Below are positions 12,941 to 13,565 of a DNA stretch of 13,565 nt, piece after piece (positions within the stretch are counted from its first letter, which is position 1; each line of letters opens with the position of its first letter). This stretch comes from Paracoccaceae bacterium. GTDB lineage: Bacteria > Pseudomonadota > Alphaproteobacteria > Rhodobacterales > Rhodobacteraceae. Made by a program: the position numbers and the translations under genes. The notes under the pieces are model-generated. The model made no database searches, was not told the origin of the DNA, and saw nothing but the letters and a program-made list of their open reading frames with translations. The stretch covers positions 1-13,565 of the forward strand of contig RFUP01000024.1 in the NCBI GenBank assembly GCA_009922885.1. Reading direction: 5' to 3'.

Positions 12941-13565
12941 ATGGACGCGCGGGATCGGGATCTTCTGGTGGCAATGTTCGAGGCGGCTGTGGCGGCGGCA
13001 GAGCCGGAAAAGGCTTTAGCCCCGCATCTGCCCGAACGTCCCAAAGGGCGCACCGTGGTGATCGGAGCGGGCAAAGGGGCGGCGCAGATGGCGGCGGCGT
13101 TCGAGCGGCTCTGGGGGCCGTGCGAAGGCGTCGTGGTCACGCGCTACGGCTATGCCTGCGAAACGCAGTTCCTCCGCGTTATGGAAGCTGCCCACCCCGT
13201 CCCGGATGCGGCAGGCTTGGCCGCCTCGGAGGCGCTTTTTGCGGCGCTGGAAGGCCTAACGGCAGATGATCTGGTGATTGCACTGGTGTGCGGCGGTGGA
13301 TCGGCTTTGCTGCCCGCCCCCGCCGAAGGGCTTTCTTTCGAGGATGAGGTGGCGCTCAACAAAGCGCTTTTGGCTTCCGGTGCCCCGATTGGCGTGATGA
13401 ACGCGATCCGCAAACAGGTGAGCCGGATCAAGGGCGGCCGCTTGGCCTTGGCTGCGCATCCGGCGCGGGTGGTGTCCCTGATCGTCTCGGACGTGCCGGG
13501 GGATGATCCGGCGCAGGTGGCATCCGGCCCGACGGTGCCGGATGCCGTGGGCAAGGCGGAAGCCT
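12941..13565 (+). CDS. Glycerate 2-kinase (MOFRL family), 3' end outside window
   Basis: An open frame from ATG 12941, with GGAGGG at 12932-12937, runs to the window edge and gives 208 residues of a family about 420 long. Blocks seen are VVIGAGKGAAQMA (about 39-51), AHPVPDAAG (about 85-93), CGGGSALLPAP, the region LNKALLASGAPIGVMNAIRK followed by QVSRIKGGRLA, and SDVPGDDPAQVASGPTVPD. These are characteristic of the D-glycerate 2-kinase family called GckA or TtuD in proteobacteria, which phosphorylates D-glycerate to 2-phosphoglycerate. The C-terminal MOFRL domain is not in the window. The usual SGGGSALL has CGGGSALL here. It follows the tauC terminator by 11 bases and has no obvious link to taurine; it probably starts a neighbouring carbon-metabolism unit. 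Confidence 0.92.
   Translation, partial: MDARDRDLLVAMFEAAVAAAEPEKALAPHLPERPKGRTVVIGAGKGAAQMAAAFERLWGPCEGVVVTRYGYACETQFLRVMEAAHPVPDAAGLAASEALFAALEGLTADDLVIALVCGGGSALLPAPAEGLSFEDEVALNKALLASGAPIGVMNAIRKQVSRIKGGRLALAAHPARVVSLIVSDVPGDDPAQVASGPTVPDAVGKAEA

Noticed and set aside
11214..12974. Long minus-strand open frame of about 586 codons
   Set aside because: It lies opposite tauB and tauC and has a low-complexity His/Arg/Asp-rich composition without any family motif.

Overview
The window looks like a piece of a high-GC alphaproteobacterial chromosome, most likely Rhodobacterales (the roseobacter/Rhodobacter group). The reasons are the gene set and its order (tpa, tauR and xsc with tauABC), the MocR-type TauR regulator, and the protein sequence style. 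This is a judgement from memory of these families; no search was run. The core is a taurine (2-aminoethanesulfonate) uptake and dissimilation locus.

Layout. From 1 to 773 (minus, 3' end outside the window) lies a citrate synthase-family gene, divergent from a short phosphotransacetylase gene, pta (807-1676, plus). The minus-strand block ackA, xsc, tauR (1681-6201) follows. A small antibiotic-biosynthesis-monooxygenase (ABM) gene (6312-6656, plus) abuts a cytochrome P450 gene (6657-7865, minus) stop to stop. Then comes tpa (8072-9392, minus), which is broken by a frame change plus missing sequence. After a 327-base divergent regulatory region the plus-strand transporter operon tauA, tauB, tauC runs from 9720 to 12887. 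The window ends inside a glycerate 2-kinase gene (12941 onward, plus).

How it works together. TauABC would import taurine and Tpa would transaminate it with pyruvate to sulfoacetaldehyde and alanine. Xsc would cleave sulfoacetaldehyde with phosphate to sulfite and acetyl phosphate. Acetyl phosphate can go to acetyl-CoA through Pta or to acetate plus ATP through AckA. The citrate synthase-like enzyme next to pta is a plausible acetyl-CoA consumer. TauR probably controls the set: repeated CTGGCCYTA-like boxes, spaced 22-23 bases start to start, lie upstream of xsc, between tauR and the ABM gene, and upstream of tpa.

Most notable points: (1) tpa lacks about 24 codons, including the YHG segment expected for its family, and changes frame at about 8969-8975. 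As written the pathway's entry enzyme is dead, unless this is a sequencing or assembly error. (2) TauC is about 421 residues rather than the usual 250-290, with an extra N-terminal membrane segment and a roughly 110-residue periplasmic insert resembling a circularly permuted cadherin/VCBS-like beta domain. (3) A P450 and an ABM protein sit inside the taurine locus with a TauR box in front of the ABM gene. No CRISPR array, tRNA, rRNA, insertion sequence or phage gene was seen.
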